In this document: piece by piece, positions 1-10,951 of the stretch
Layout of the letters: every line of letters starts with the position of its first letter
Numbering within the stretch: the stretch's first letter is position 1
DNA from: Perilla frutescens
Lineage: Eukaryota > Streptophyta > Magnoliopsida > Lamiales > Lamiaceae
NCBI GenBank assembly: GCA_026008535.1
Contig: BRKX01000006.1
Location: 7,462,501 to 7,526,500 of the forward strand
Reading direction: 5' to 3'
Length of the DNA stretch: 64,000 nucleotides
Notes under the pieces: generated by a model
The model's database searches: none
Told to the model about the DNA's origin: nothing
Seen by the model: only the letters and a program-made list of their open reading frames with translations
Translations under genes and position numbers: made by a program

Positions 1-740
1 GAAAATCACATTGGGAAGGCTTTGTGTGATCTTGGGGCAAGTATCAATTTGATGCCCCTCTCGTTCTTTAAGAAGTTGAAAATGGGGAAGATTAAGCCGA
101 CCACCATTTGTCTCCAAATGGCCGACCGCTCTTTGACATACCCAAAGGGTGTGGTGGAGGATGTGCTAGTGAAGGTCAACAACTTCATTTTCCCGGTGGA
201 CTTTGTGGTTCTTGATATGGAAGAAGACAAGGAAGTTCCCCTCATCTTAGGGCGACCGTTTTTGTACACGGGTAAGGCCTTGATAGATGTGGAGAAAGGA
301 GAACTTACCTTGAGAGTGAATGAGGAGATAATCACATTTTCCCTCCAAAAAGCGATGCAACATCTCGAAGAAGAGGCAAAGAATATTGAGGAGTGCAAAG
401 TACTCCAAATGGTGGATGAATGCATAAAGGAGGAAGAGTTGAGGAGCCTAAATGATCCTCTTGAGATTTGCATTTCTAACTCTATCTTTAATTCTTTATC
501 CAATGATGATTTTCGTCTATTTGATTCCGTTTCTATGATAAATTCATTCAGGAATCCTACTTGAGGAGGCCAAAGTTCTTGCCATTGAGAGACGAGGACT
601 AAACATCAAAAGAAGAGGACGAGTTGAAAGCAAAAGAAGAAATGGAGTTGAAACCCCTACCTACGCATTTGAGGTATGCTTACCTTGACGAAGCCAAGCA
701 GAAACCGGTGATTGTTTCTTCCCTCTTATCCGATGCATAA
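1..740 (+). pseudogene. Athila element 1 gag-protease, 3' end (broken)
   Basis: The first codons give the retropepsin-like motif C-D-L-G-A-S-I-N-L, and I-L-G-R-P-F-L follows near 244-267. This is the typical Athila protease, in which D-L-G-A replaces the usual D-S/T-G-A. It would cleave the Gag-Pol polyprotein. The frame is lost around 545-560, just after a serine/asparagine-rich segment. TAA stops at 600-602 and 738-740 then lie in the frame that continues into pol. The homologous codon at 600 in element 2 is CAA, so that stop is a C-to-T change. The gag N-terminal part is outside the window. Confidence 0.85.
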
Positions 741-3535
741 TGTGATAAATTGTTAAGGGTATTGAGGAAATATCAAAGCACTATAGGATGGTCAATTTCC
801 GACCTTAAAGGCATTAATTCTTCCATTTGCATGCATAAAATTTTGCTTGAGGAAGATTATAAACCTAAAGTGCAAAACCAAAGGAGACTCAACCCTATTA
901 TGCAAGAAGTTGTTAGAAAAGAGGTTTTGAAGTTGCTTGATGCCGGTATCATATTTGCTATTTCAGATAGTGAGTGGGTGAGTCCTACTCAAGTAGTTGC
1001 TAAAAAGGGGGGAATGACTATTGTTGAAAATGAGAATAAAGAAACGACTGCTACACGAGTAGTGACGGGGTGGAGAATGTGTATAGATTATATGGCTTTA
1101 AATGCATATACTAGGAAAGATCATTTCCATTGCCTTTCATTGATCAAATGCTAGATAGGTTGGCGGGGCATGAATTCTATTATTTTCTTGATGGTTACTC
1201 GGGATACAATCAAATAATGATTGCTCCCGAGGACCAAGAGAAGACTGCTTTCACTTGTCCCTATGGCATATTTGCATATAGATGGATGTCTTTCGGGTTG
1301 TGTAATGCACCTGCAACCTTTCAAAGGTGTATGATGTCCATCTTTTATGGATTGATTGAAAACATCATGGAGGTGTTTATGGATGACTTTTCTGTGTTTA
1401 GTGATACATTTGATATATGCCTTGATAATTTAACACAAGTATTGCAGAGATGTGAAGATACTAATCTAGTGCTCAATTGGGAGAAATGCCACTTCATGGT
1501 GAGAGATGGCATTGTTTTAGAACACAAGGTGTCGGGTGAAGGTCTAGAGGTGGACCGGGCTAAGATAGTGGCCATTGAAAAGCTACCTCCACCAACAAAT
1601 GAGAAGGGAGGTAGAAGCTTTTTGGGACACGCCGGGTTCTATAGGCGTTTTATAAAAGATTTTTCCAAAGTTTCTAAACCTCTTTGTCGTCTGCTTGAAA
1701 AAGCCGTTGAATTTGATTTTGATTCTAATTGTTTGCAGGCTTTTGAGACGTTGAAAAAGGCCCTAATCACGGCACCCGTGCTTATCACACCCGATTGGAG
1801 TGAGCCTTTTGAAGTGATGTGCGATGCAAGCGAGATAGCGGTGGGAGCTGCTCTTGGCCAAAAGAAGGACAAAGTCTTCCGAGTCATCTACTATGGGAGT
1901 AGGAATTTGGATCCCACTCAAGTCAACTACACCACCACAGAAAGGGAACTCTTGGCGGTCGTCTACGCATTCGACAAGTTTAGGCCCTATCTCATTAGGG
2001 CCCGAACAATCGTGCACACCGACCACGCCGCTTTAAGGCATCTTTTTGCCAAAAAGGATGCAAAGCCAAGGCTTATCCGATGGATCCTTCTACTCCAAGA
2101 ATTCGATGTGGAGATAAAGGATAGAAAAGGATGCGAGAATGTGGTAGCGGATTACTTGTCCCGATTGGAGCACGTGAAAGAAGAAGAGAACACATGGCCA
2201 ATAAATGAAAGTTTTCCCGATGAGAGAATCATGTCGGCTTCAATAAAAGTTCCGTGGTTTGCGGATATTGTCAACTACCTAGTTGCCAAGGTGAAACCGG
2301 TAGAGATGGAGAGCTATCAAAGAAAAAAATTCTTTCATGATCTCAAATTCTACATATGGGAGGAGCCCTATCTTTTCAGAAGATGTGCCGATTCCATCCT
2401 TAGAAGATGTGTGCCGGAGGAAGAATGGATCGAGATAATGAAGGCATGTCATGATTCCCGTTGCGGAGGCCATTTTGCTTCAAATAGAACCGCTAGAAAT
2501 ATTCTACAAAGCGGATTCTATTGGCCCTCCATTTTCAGAAATTGTGAAGAATTTGTGAAGGCATGTGAGAAATGCCAAAATATGGGCTCAATTTCAAAAA
2601 TGGATGAAATGCCTATGAGTGCCATTGTTGAAGTGGAGTTGTTTGACGTATGGGAGATCGACTTTATGGGACCATTTGTGGTTTTCGATGGAAATCTCTA
2701 CATACTCTTGGCGGTTGATTATCTCTCACGATGGATTGAAGCAATTCCAACCAAGACTAATGATTCGAAGATTGTGCTTAAGTTCTTTCAAAGGAATATT
2801 TTGACAAGATTTGGGGCTCCAAGAGCCTTAATTAGTGACGGGGGCACTCACTTTTGCAATAAGTGGATGACGAGCCTCCTAGCACGCCATGGAGTGAAGC
2901 ATAAGGTGACGACTCCCTACCACCCACAAGCCAATGGGCAAGCCGAGCTTGCAAATAGAGAGGTAAAACAAGTCCTCCAAAAAGTGGTGAAGACGAACGG
3001 GAAAGATTGGGCAAGCCACCTCGATGAAGCATTGTGGGCCTATCGAACGGCCTACAAGACTCTGTTGGGCATGTCTCCCTATCAAATGGTATTTGGGAAA
3101 TCTTGTCATCTTCCGATTGAGCTCACTCACAAGGCATATTGGGCTACCAAGAAGCTCAATTTCGACTTTGAGATGTTGGGAAAGGAAAGAATTTTCTATT
3201 TGAATGAAATTGATGAATTTAGGCTTGAGGCCTTTGAAAATTCTTCCATCTACAAGATGAGGACCAAACTCTATCACGACAAGTTCCTACGAAAGAAAGA
3301 ACTTGCACCCGGAGATGCTGTTTTGCTTTTCAATTCAAGATTTAAATTGTTTCCCGGAAAACTCAAAACAAAGTGGGGAGGACCTTACTTGATTTCGAGA
3401 GTCTTTGAAAGTGGTGCTGTGGAATTGCAAGACAATGATGGAAATCGATTTGTCGTCAATGGACAACGTGTAAAGAAGTTCTACAATCCGGAGGAGCAAG
3501 CCGGGGTGTTTGTCCTCCATCTCAAAGAGGTTTGA
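741..3535 (+). pseudogene. Athila element 1 pol: reverse transcriptase, RNase H, integrase (one frameshift)
   Basis: The polymerase would copy element RNA into DNA and insert it. The N-terminal part (750-1154) carries the RT entry region (V-S-P-T-Q-V-V, W-R-M-C-I-D-Y). A small deletion near 1118-1130 shifts the frame, after which 1130-3535 is open for 801 codons. That stretch has F-L-D-G-Y-S-G-Y-N-Q, the catalytic F-M-D-D at about 1379, an RNase H domain (C-D-A-S-E near 1822, T-D-H-A-A near 2020), the integrase zinc finger (C-H-D-S-R-C-G-G-H, then C-E-K-C) and the DDE core: I-D-F-M-G-P near 2660, I-S-D-G-G near 2833, and the E in G-Q-A-E-L-A-N. There is no chromodomain. This is the most complete pol of the two Athila elements at the left of the window; the single frameshift probably inactivates it. 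Confidence 0.92.
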
Positions 3536-4148
3536 AGAACATATCCCGTCGAGCTCACGACGTTAAATTAAGCGCTAGTTGGGAGGCAACCCAATCCTTT
3601 TAAATTTCATTGTTTTATTTTTCTTGTTTTTGTTTAATTTTATGTTTTATTGCCTAGTTAAATTCCTTTTGTAGTGGGGTGATTCCTAAGAAAGGGGAAT
3701 TGGTTGTAGAAGTGATGTTTTGTGTGTCTTAAATAAGTGAATATTTTGCAGGAAGAGAAATTTAGAGGCAATGAGGGAACATATGTCGAAAAAAAAAGAA
3801 GAAAAACGCAACAAGTGTTTGGGACGCGGTCAATAGGCGCGACCAAGGCCGAGGCCGCGCCCCAAAGCACTTCACACGCGGGCACACGGTGCGGGCAGGG
3901 GCCGCATTGCAGAGCACTTCAGAGAGCTGAATCTCTTCAGCCTGGGCGCGGCCCATAGGCACGACCCAACTTCACCCGCGTCGCAGGCCACTTGAAGCCC
4001 GGCCTCCGGGCGCGACTGACCCAGCCCGCGCCCCACAAACAGACGGGTTGTAAACCCTCTTTCACTCATTTCACTCTCATTTCTTCACTCACACATGATC
4101 TCACTCACTCTCACACACAATTTTCGACCTCTCCCTCAAGAAACCAAG
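3536..4148 (+). other. Athila element 1 pol-env spacer, exon-like leader with GC-rich patch
   Basis: No credible ORF. The block 3829-4050 is GC-rich and repeats GCGCGACC/GGCGCGGCC-type words. It also contains TTGCAGAGCACTTCAGAGAG, a phrase found again inside the LTR (9012-9215). The block ends in AAACCAAG followed by GT at 4149, an apparent splice donor present at the same place in all three Athila copies. I infer that this is the leader of a spliced or internally promoted transcript for the env-like ORF. Confidence 0.5.
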
Positions 4149-5417
4149 GTAAATCTCTCACTTGTCTCCTAGATTACTCCTACATTATACTCCTAGCATG
4201 ATTATTTAAGTTTTGAATGGATGATATGCTTGAAATTTGGGGAAAAATCATACTTTGTGCCCTAGAATTGAGATGAACGAATTTGTCATGAATCTTCCTT
4301 AAATTTTGTTGTCATTGGATGGAATGTGTAATATCTTGCATGGGTATGATAAGGGTGTTGGAATTTTAGGGAAATTTTGGTGAAACTTGATGGGTTCCTT
4401 CATGAACTTGGGGCAACTATGGTGAAGTTTGAATTTTTCATGTTGTTTGGTTGATTTTATCCCCATTGTTGCTTAATTTAGGGTGAATACTCATAATGCT
4501 TGCACTTAGATGGCTAGGATGATACATTGTGCTCATTTGAGAAAAATTTGTCATTTTGGTTGATGAAATAGTGTATTTGGTTCCTACCAAGTCTAAGTGA
4601 GACTAATGCATATAAATTGAACGAATATGTTGGATTTTGGTGCATCTTTGCTTAAGTTCATGATGAATTTGGTTGGAATACACCATAAAGGCTCGATTTT
4701 GACAATCAATTTGTATGCTTTGATGTGCAAAATGCACCTTTACTCTCTTGTGTGGTGTTTTTGCTACCTTCTTGTGCACTAAGCCTTTGCCATCCCCTAA
4801 TTGGAAGGAAACTTGAGGATAAAATGTCTAAAATGGGGGTAAATTGAATATTTGAAGAATTGATGCAAGATAGTTGGTAATGAATGAAAACTTACATGCT
4901 CAATACAACCTTGATATTTTATAGAAAAGGGGAGCTCTTTGTTGTTGATATTGTTACATTTAATAGAGTCCCTTCGTCTATGATTTATACTTGTGAGTAA
5001 GTTGGATTTTTATCATTGAAACCAAGCATTGTTGATTGGTAATGTTGAAAAATTTTGTTAGTTGGTCCTATGCTTTTGATATTGTCATCTTAAATTGAGG
5101 GCCATTTACCAACTTCTTTTTGTGATTGATCATGTTTGGTTTTGGACACATGCACGCAATGCCTTTGTTTTTGATATTGTCAGATATGGAGAGGCTATTT
5201 GTGCCAAGTTAAATTTGTGTTCATTTTGGATATTCATATGGGTACTTTGAAAATTGGATCATGTTTATCATTTGTTAGGAAGCATGAACTTTGATTCGAC
5301 AATGATAGTTGAGGAAGTATAGTTAAATTTATAATATGTTTCGAAGCCTCGACTTCATTGTTTCAATTTATAATTGGTTATGCCCCTATATCTTACGGCT
5401 CTTTTTCTTGTTTTTAG
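4149..5417 (+). other. Putative intron upstream of the element 1 env-like ORF
   Basis: It starts GTAAATCTCTCA after AAACCAAG and ends in a T-rich tract, CTTGTTTTTAG, 24 bases before the ATG at 5442. The stretch is T-rich and AT-rich with no ORF of note. Elements 2 (16004-17068) and 3 (48527-47526, minus strand) have a donor and acceptor at the same positions. Splicing is inferred from sequence only. Confidence 0.5.
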
Positions 5418-5441
5418 GTACCATACCTCAATCACACAAAG

Positions 5442-7198
5442 ATGGCACCAAAAAGGGGAAAGAGATCGTCGAGACGACAAGAACCCGAATCCGATCCCGA
5501 AATAGAGGAGGGAAGTGAACAGGAAGAACAAGACCTTGCCATTGATGATCCTATGACTTATGGGATTCACTTTAAGAAAGCATGGGATAGAACAAGTTGG
5601 GATAGATTGTTCCCCTTGAGTGTAGCAGCCACCCGATTCATGTGTCCCACATCCACAGAGATTCTTGGGATACAAGATGACATTTGGACTCTCCTCGACA
5701 GAATTGGATGGCTACAGGCCCTTGAAACGACAAGGAAGACTTACCCCCTCTTGGTGAAAGAGGTTTTGAGCACACTTGACATCAAAAGAACGGCAAAGAG
5801 AGGGCCAATCAGATGCACTTTCAGGATGGGAAACCGGGACAAAGCTCTCACGGTTGAGGAGATCAACCGGATCTTTAATGCGGCCGATAACGGCATTTAT
5901 CATCCTCCGTCTCGATATGACAAAGATTATGCCTACCGCCTCTTCTGCTTGACGGAGTCTGATACTGAGAAGTACGACTCCAGCCTTGCCAAGGCCTCCG
6001 CCATGCCCAATCCAGTATTCCGCTATCTACACCGCATTCTAGCCTCTACCATCTTTGCTAGACGTGAGAACGGGGGGGTGATGACTGCAGAGTTGTTTGC
6101 ACTTTGGGCCATGTTGAATGCCGTCCACCTGAACTTCGGAGCATTCTTGCTGGAGCAGCTTCAAAGACAAGCTCACATGGATAATGGCTGGATCTGCATT
6201 GGGGGATTGATCACTCCTCTAGCCGAGCACTTCCAAATTGATCTGGATAAGTACCAAGAGAGTCCCGGAGCAAGACTCTTGAGTATCCCTTACTTGAGAA
6301 ACATAAAGATGCTCACGTCGGACATGAGAACCTATCTTTTGTCCATGAGAGGAGGGGGAACTTTTTGCTGTCCAATCCGGCTCTCACGCATGTGTCGAAT
6401 TTCCAAAAAAGAGACAACTGGATGATGGATACACCAGCCCATCGCAAGGCTATTAGAGCAGCGGGACTTCCTACAGGCATGAGAGATGCCATTGATGACC
6501 AACCCGAGGGAGGAGGAGCCGATGGAGGAGAGGGATCCTCCAATGCCGCATTCAGACGAGGGCGGCGCTACACTGAGGAGCAGATTGCAGGCCGTTTTGA
6601 TGCACTGGATGGCTACATGGCCACAATGGATGAAAATATGCAAAGCTGGCAAACAGAGGTGCATGACAAATTTGGGAATCTATGACAAGATTTGTATACC
6701 TGATTTGATGACATCCGCAGCGACATGTATCACCGGATGGGACAGATTCAGTCGAGTGTGGATGAGCGGTTTCATACCATCCAGACTGATATTGATGAGA
6801 GGTACACCGGCATCAGAGGAGAGATCAGGGGTTTGTCTGACAACATGGGCTCATTTCGATCAGAGATACATGACCTAGCCGGGCTCTTCTGAGGAATGCA
6901 CACCGGCTCTGGGTCACAGCAGCAGCCCTATACCCTGTCTCAGCATCAACAGCTGACTCCCTACAACTCCTACCAACCGCAGCAGCAGTTTCAGCAGCCA
7001 TTCCAGTCGATGCAGCAATTCCCGACTGGACAGTTCATGGCATCGTCCTCTTCGTCTCAGCATTTTCAGCAGATGCCGACGGGCCAATTCATGGCATCTT
7101 CCTCTCAGCAGTTCCAGCCATCCTAGTTCATGCCGTCCTCCACTTCTCAGCAATTCCCGTAGCAGTCTCCACATCATCAGCAACATCCACCCCACTGA
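5442..7198 (+). pseudogene. Athila ORF1/env-like protein, element 1 (broken)
   Basis: This matches the Athila ORF1 family, whose position after pol has led to the name env-like; its biochemical role is not known. The N-terminus is basic then acidic (K-R-G-K-R-S-S-R-R, then E/D-rich), followed by the conserved core, including F-R-M-G-N-R-D near 5820, L-A-K-A-S-A-M-P-N-P-V-F-R-Y-L near 5983, and F-A-L-W-A-M-L-N-A. The C-terminal part is a coiled-coil-like D-x-Y-x-x-M repeat followed by a Q/S-rich tail up to 7198. The frame is lost around 6360 and further stops follow after 6680, so it cannot be translated whole. I see no obvious transmembrane segment, which argues against a functional envelope. 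Confidence 0.8.
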
Positions 7199-8732
7199 GC
7201 AGTTAGTGCTCCTTGCCACCATCTTTTTGCCTCCAAACTTATTTCCTCACTTGGATCAAAATAAGTTTGGGGGAGGGGGAGAGTAGTGGTGGCAAGGATC
7301 TATTCATGCTCACTTTATCGCTTTACTATTTTTATTATGTTTGGATAATTGAAGCATGCTTGCATGCTTATGTTTTATTTACATTTGGATCATGTTAGGA
7401 TTTTATTGCTTTATGTATGATGGATTGGTTGGATGGAGACATTTGATGGATATTCCTTCGCATGCCGTTTTCTTCTTATAGGCTTATGTGATGTTTTATC
7501 TATGTTTTTGCTCGATTGTCTTATGATATGTGGCTTGGGGGTGTTTTTGACTTGAATAAGTGTATGTCCCTACAATATGATAGGGGTAAAGAGCATGTTT
7601 TTGATTGAGTAGGAATCTTTGATGATGATGAGTTTATGATGAAAATTTTTGAAAAATATTGATGAAATGCAAGATTTTATAGCATGATAATGTAAGCAAG
7701 TATCTAAGTGGTGTCTCAAAAGTACAATTTTTGGAGGAAAAGTTTACCTTGGGAAGAATTTTGATCCAAAGATTACACAAGTGTAATCTTTTCTTTGATG
7801 AGTGATTAATGGTCTTCTTGGTGCACTAGTATTTCTTTAGAACTTGCTTTGTGACTTGATTGAGGTTACAAATGTGTGTTTGATTTCTTGAAAAAGACTT
7901 AAGGCCATTCTTTGTTTAACTCATGCTTATCCAAATATGTTCCTTCCAATACAAATTAAAACCTTTGCAAGCCCTTCTTGAGCCTTGAAATGTTTTCTTG
8001 ATCTTGTTGGCTTGGAAATGAAATAAAAGGCAAGATTTGCGTTTATTCTTTCAAAATAAACTTTTGAGAAAATCTTGATGTTGGAAAAAGGAAAAATATT
8101 GAAATACTCTTGTGATAGAAAAGAACAAAAAGAAGAAAAATATCTAGAGTTGAAATTAAAAATTGCTTAAAAGAAGATCAAGAAGAGATATGTTCACAAA
8201 GATCACAAAATAAAAGGGTAAGGATTGATGAAAAATTTAAAGTAATCTCAAAGAAATTTGGGTTGAAAAGAACAAAGAGTAGAAGAGAACTTGTTTAGTT
8301 CTTCCTGACTTATAATGAAATGACTTTGGAATTCTTGGGAAGCCACCTAGCCAAATGTTTACCTACCCCTCCGAAAAGCCTTCACTACAAACCCAAAAAG
8401 CCCTTAACGATTCTTGATTGATAACACACGTGGGTAGTGGAGATTGTAGTCACTTTGCAAGCTTATGGTAGGATCCTAGTGCACTCTTGACCTTGAGCGG
8501 ATATACGTTTTGCCTATACACTCGAGAGAGAGTGTTCTTTAAAAATCCTTGTGAGAGCTTGTGCTCCAATAATTGTATCATGATGATTTCTTTTGTACTT
8601 GTTTATTCTTGATTGCAAATATCATCTTTGTAATGCTCATTTAGTGATTATGAAGCAAATTGTCATCTCGATTCTACTCAAATCAAAATTCTTGCCTTAT
8701 CTCTTGTTTTGTTTGGGGACAAACAAATATTT
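7199..8732 (+). other. Element 1 3' non-coding region
   Basis: About 1.5 kb between the env-like ORF and the polypurine tract. It is AT-rich with no supportable ORF and aligns by eye with 18818-20362 of element 2. Apart from the hairpin and purine tract I see nothing in it. Confidence 0.7.
7233..7285 (+). repeat. Hairpin plus second polypurine tract after env-like ORF, element 1
   Basis: CCAAACTTATTT (7233-7244) and AAATAAGTTTGG (7259-7270) form a perfect 12-bp inverted repeat with a 14-nt loop. The right arm runs into a purine-only tract, GGGGGAGGGGGAGAG. It resembles the true polypurine tract next to the LTR (8733-8746) but lies about 1.5 kb upstream. Element 2 has the same arrangement at 18852-18904. 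Confidence 0.65.
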
Positions 8733-8746
8733 AAGTTTGGCGGAGT
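8733..8746 (+). promoter_or_regulatory. Polypurine tract of element 1 (plus-strand primer site)
   Basis: AAGTTTGGCGGAGT lies directly before the LTR start TGATGAG. The equivalent in element 2 is AAGTTTGGGGGAGT, so a G-to-C change interrupts the purine run here. Confidence 0.75.
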
Positions 8747-10364
8747 TGATGAGCGCCTAAATAACACTTATTTGGACTCATTTGCACTTACTTTTGAGTG
8801 CTTTTGCTCTATGTTTATGTCTTTATGTTTGTAAATTTGTTGTTTGTCGTTAATGTTGTTTAAAGTGGCCAATACAGGGAATTTTTGGGTTAGTATGTAC
8901 AAAAACGAAATTAAAATGGGATTCCGATCATCAAAGGCCGCACAAGACTTGAAGAATTGAAGAAAACCAAGGGTCGGGCTCAGACACGGCCAAGAGGCGT
9001 GACCGTAGGTCGCATTGCAGAGCATCAAACAGAGAGGGAAAAACCTTCAGCCCAGGCGCGACCACCTGGCGCGACCCAGCCCGGGCCGCGTCCCAGGCGC
9101 CACCGGGCGTGGTCTCCTGGCGCGATCGCAGGGCAGGCCGCGCCCCAGGGCCTCTGCAATGCGGGCTCTGGGCGCGGCCTGTTCAGCCCACGTCTTGGCA
9201 CTTCAGAGAGCTGCTTTTATGTGTTCCAAGCTCAACCTCCAGGCGCGACCCAGATGAGGTCGCGGTCGGGACTAACGAATCCGTTTTTAACTTTTGGCAC
9301 TCCATTATTGGTCCTATATATGATATATCATTAGGAGAGTTCAAGAGACAGATCTTACACACGAAAATAGGAGAGAAAACACTCTTCATTGGAGATTTTG
9401 GAAGATCAAGAACATCAAGAGGAGGAGGAAGATCCAACCATCCATTTGAAGATTCAAGCCAAGGGATTGAAGGAGTTTGTTCTACATTGGGTTTTATCTT
9501 CTCCTTCACTTTTTTATCTTTGTATTGAGAATGGGTTTTGGATCCTTATCTTGTATCTTTGATCTTGTTGTAAATATGGTAGGCTAGAGCCCTTAGGGCT
9601 CTAGGATGTGGTGAAACAATGTGACTCTTATTCTTGATAAAGGATAAATATATGTTCATGCTTTATCAAGGTTTTAATCCATACATTGGTCTTGAATAAT
9701 GTTGTTTGAGTGGCCTCCTTACTAGCATCACATGTATGTTTCACTTGCATCTTGCCCATCCCGTGAACATAAGCATGTATGGATTGAATTCATGTACTTG
9801 TACTCTTTGTTGAAGTTGAGTATGTGGAAGGAAGAGTGACTCCTTTGAGCTTTTGGTAGGTATGACCTTGGAATGTGTTAGAGATAGCCATCCTTGTCGC
9901 ATTCGCAATTTAGGAGATATTCGAGAGATTCTCCTTCTATATTCGTGGTCTTCTTACCTATGAACTTAGCATGATTATGTGTTTAAACTTTGTTGTTGAA
10001 TCAAGAAGAGTATTGTGAATCCATGTCCTAGAGTCTTGCTTAATCCCACTTCTAAATCTCTCTTTTTGTTGATTGTTGTTCTTGATTTCTTTTAAGATTA
10101 GTTATTTAGGTTGTTTGGTGTTTCTTGCTTAAGTTATTGTTTTGGTATTGATGATAATCAACCCCCATTTAAGCATAGTCTAGATAATCCTTGCATCGAA
10201 TATTGTGGTACTTGCATTTTCTTATTTAGTGCCTTTTTCCCTGTGGATCGACCTCGTATCATCCTTGCTACAAATATATGCTTGTATATTTGTAGGCATA
10301 GACACGAGTTTATAAATATTGAAACACATCATAGTAGGTTGAAAGTAAAGTAAACCTTCTGTCA
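8747..10364 (+). repeat. 3' LTR of Athila element 1
   Basis: It starts TGATGAGCGCC after the polypurine tract and ends TTCTGTCA, about 1618 bp. It contains a GC-rich GCGCGACC patch (8966-9270) and a conserved terminal region with GTGGATCGACCTCGTATCAT (10242-10261). Immediately after 10364 comes GGAGCATTGTG, sequence internal to the LTR of element 2. Alignment with the LTR at 20377 supports the start; the end is inferred from TG...CA and the abrupt change of homology. Confidence 0.8.
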
Positions 10365-10712
10365 GGAGCATTGTGTATCCATGTCCTAAAGTATCGCCTT
10401 TATTTATCTTCAAATCTCCCTTTGTTGATCTTGTTTCTTGCATTCTATTTAGATTGTTTATTGTTGTTGTTTGGTATTGCCTTATTTAGTTTATGTGTTG
10501 ATTTTGTGTTATGATAATCACCTCTCATCTAATCATAGTCTAGATATTTCATCAATCTATCATCGTGGTACTTGCATTTTCACGTTTAATTTCTTTTCCC
10601 TGTGGATCGACCTCGTATCATCATATCTACAATCATATGCTTATACACTTGTAGGCATGACACGAGTTTTATAAATATTGAAATATCATTGTGGAGAGTA
10701 AATCTCACATCA
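10365..10712 (+). repeat. 3' end of the 5' LTR of Athila element 2
   Basis: Up to about 10570 this is nearly identical to 21680-21881 in the 3' LTR of the same element. It then runs on to the LTR end CTCACATCA just before the primer-binding site. The rest of this LTR should lie left of the window, on the far side of element 1. Confidence 0.8.
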
Positions 10713-10718
10713 AGTTTT

Positions 10719-10737
10719 TGGCGCCGTTGCCGAGGAA
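10719..10737 (+). promoter_or_regulatory. Primer-binding site, tRNA-Asp type (element 2)
   Basis: TGGCGCCGTTGCCGAGGAA matches the usual Athila PBS, complementary to the 3' end of tRNA-Asp (TGGCGCCGTTGCCGGGG), with one G-to-A difference. It lies 6 nt after the LTR end. Confidence 0.85.
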
Positions 10738-10951
10738 ACGGAATTTATTTAATTTATGCAATATTGTGATAATGATTGAATAGATTAGTTTAGACATTTT
10801 ACTTTGGTTTTGTTTGTAAAATTTGCATTGATTTATTTGTCCTTTTTTATAGGAAGTGTATGCACACTTGTTCTCAAGGAGAACCCCCTATAGCATTGTA
10901 CTTGGAAATCGAAGTGAGGTTCACCACAACAACGCACGTAGACGGAGGAGA

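Larger units (their letters stand above)
1..10364 (+). mobile_element. Athila-type Ty3/gypsy retrotransposon, element 1 (left part outside window)
   Basis: The order protease - RT - RNase H - integrase - long spacer - Athila ORF1/env-like ORF - long spacer - polypurine tract - LTR is the Athila layout. The 5' LTR, primer-binding site and most of gag lie left of the window. The 3' LTR ends at 10364 and is followed by LTR-internal sequence of another Athila element, so element 1 is probably nested in that LTR. Pol has few lesions compared with element 2, so this is the younger of the two. Confidence 0.9.

Noticed and set aside
8957..9528. Overlapping ORFs in the GC-rich part of the LTR (also 43809-44338, 56890-57405, 3737-4069, 15821-16033, 48511-48812)
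   Set aside because: Open frames in several phases caused by GC-rich CGCGACC repeats that lack A/T-rich stops. No domain or conserved frame between copies.
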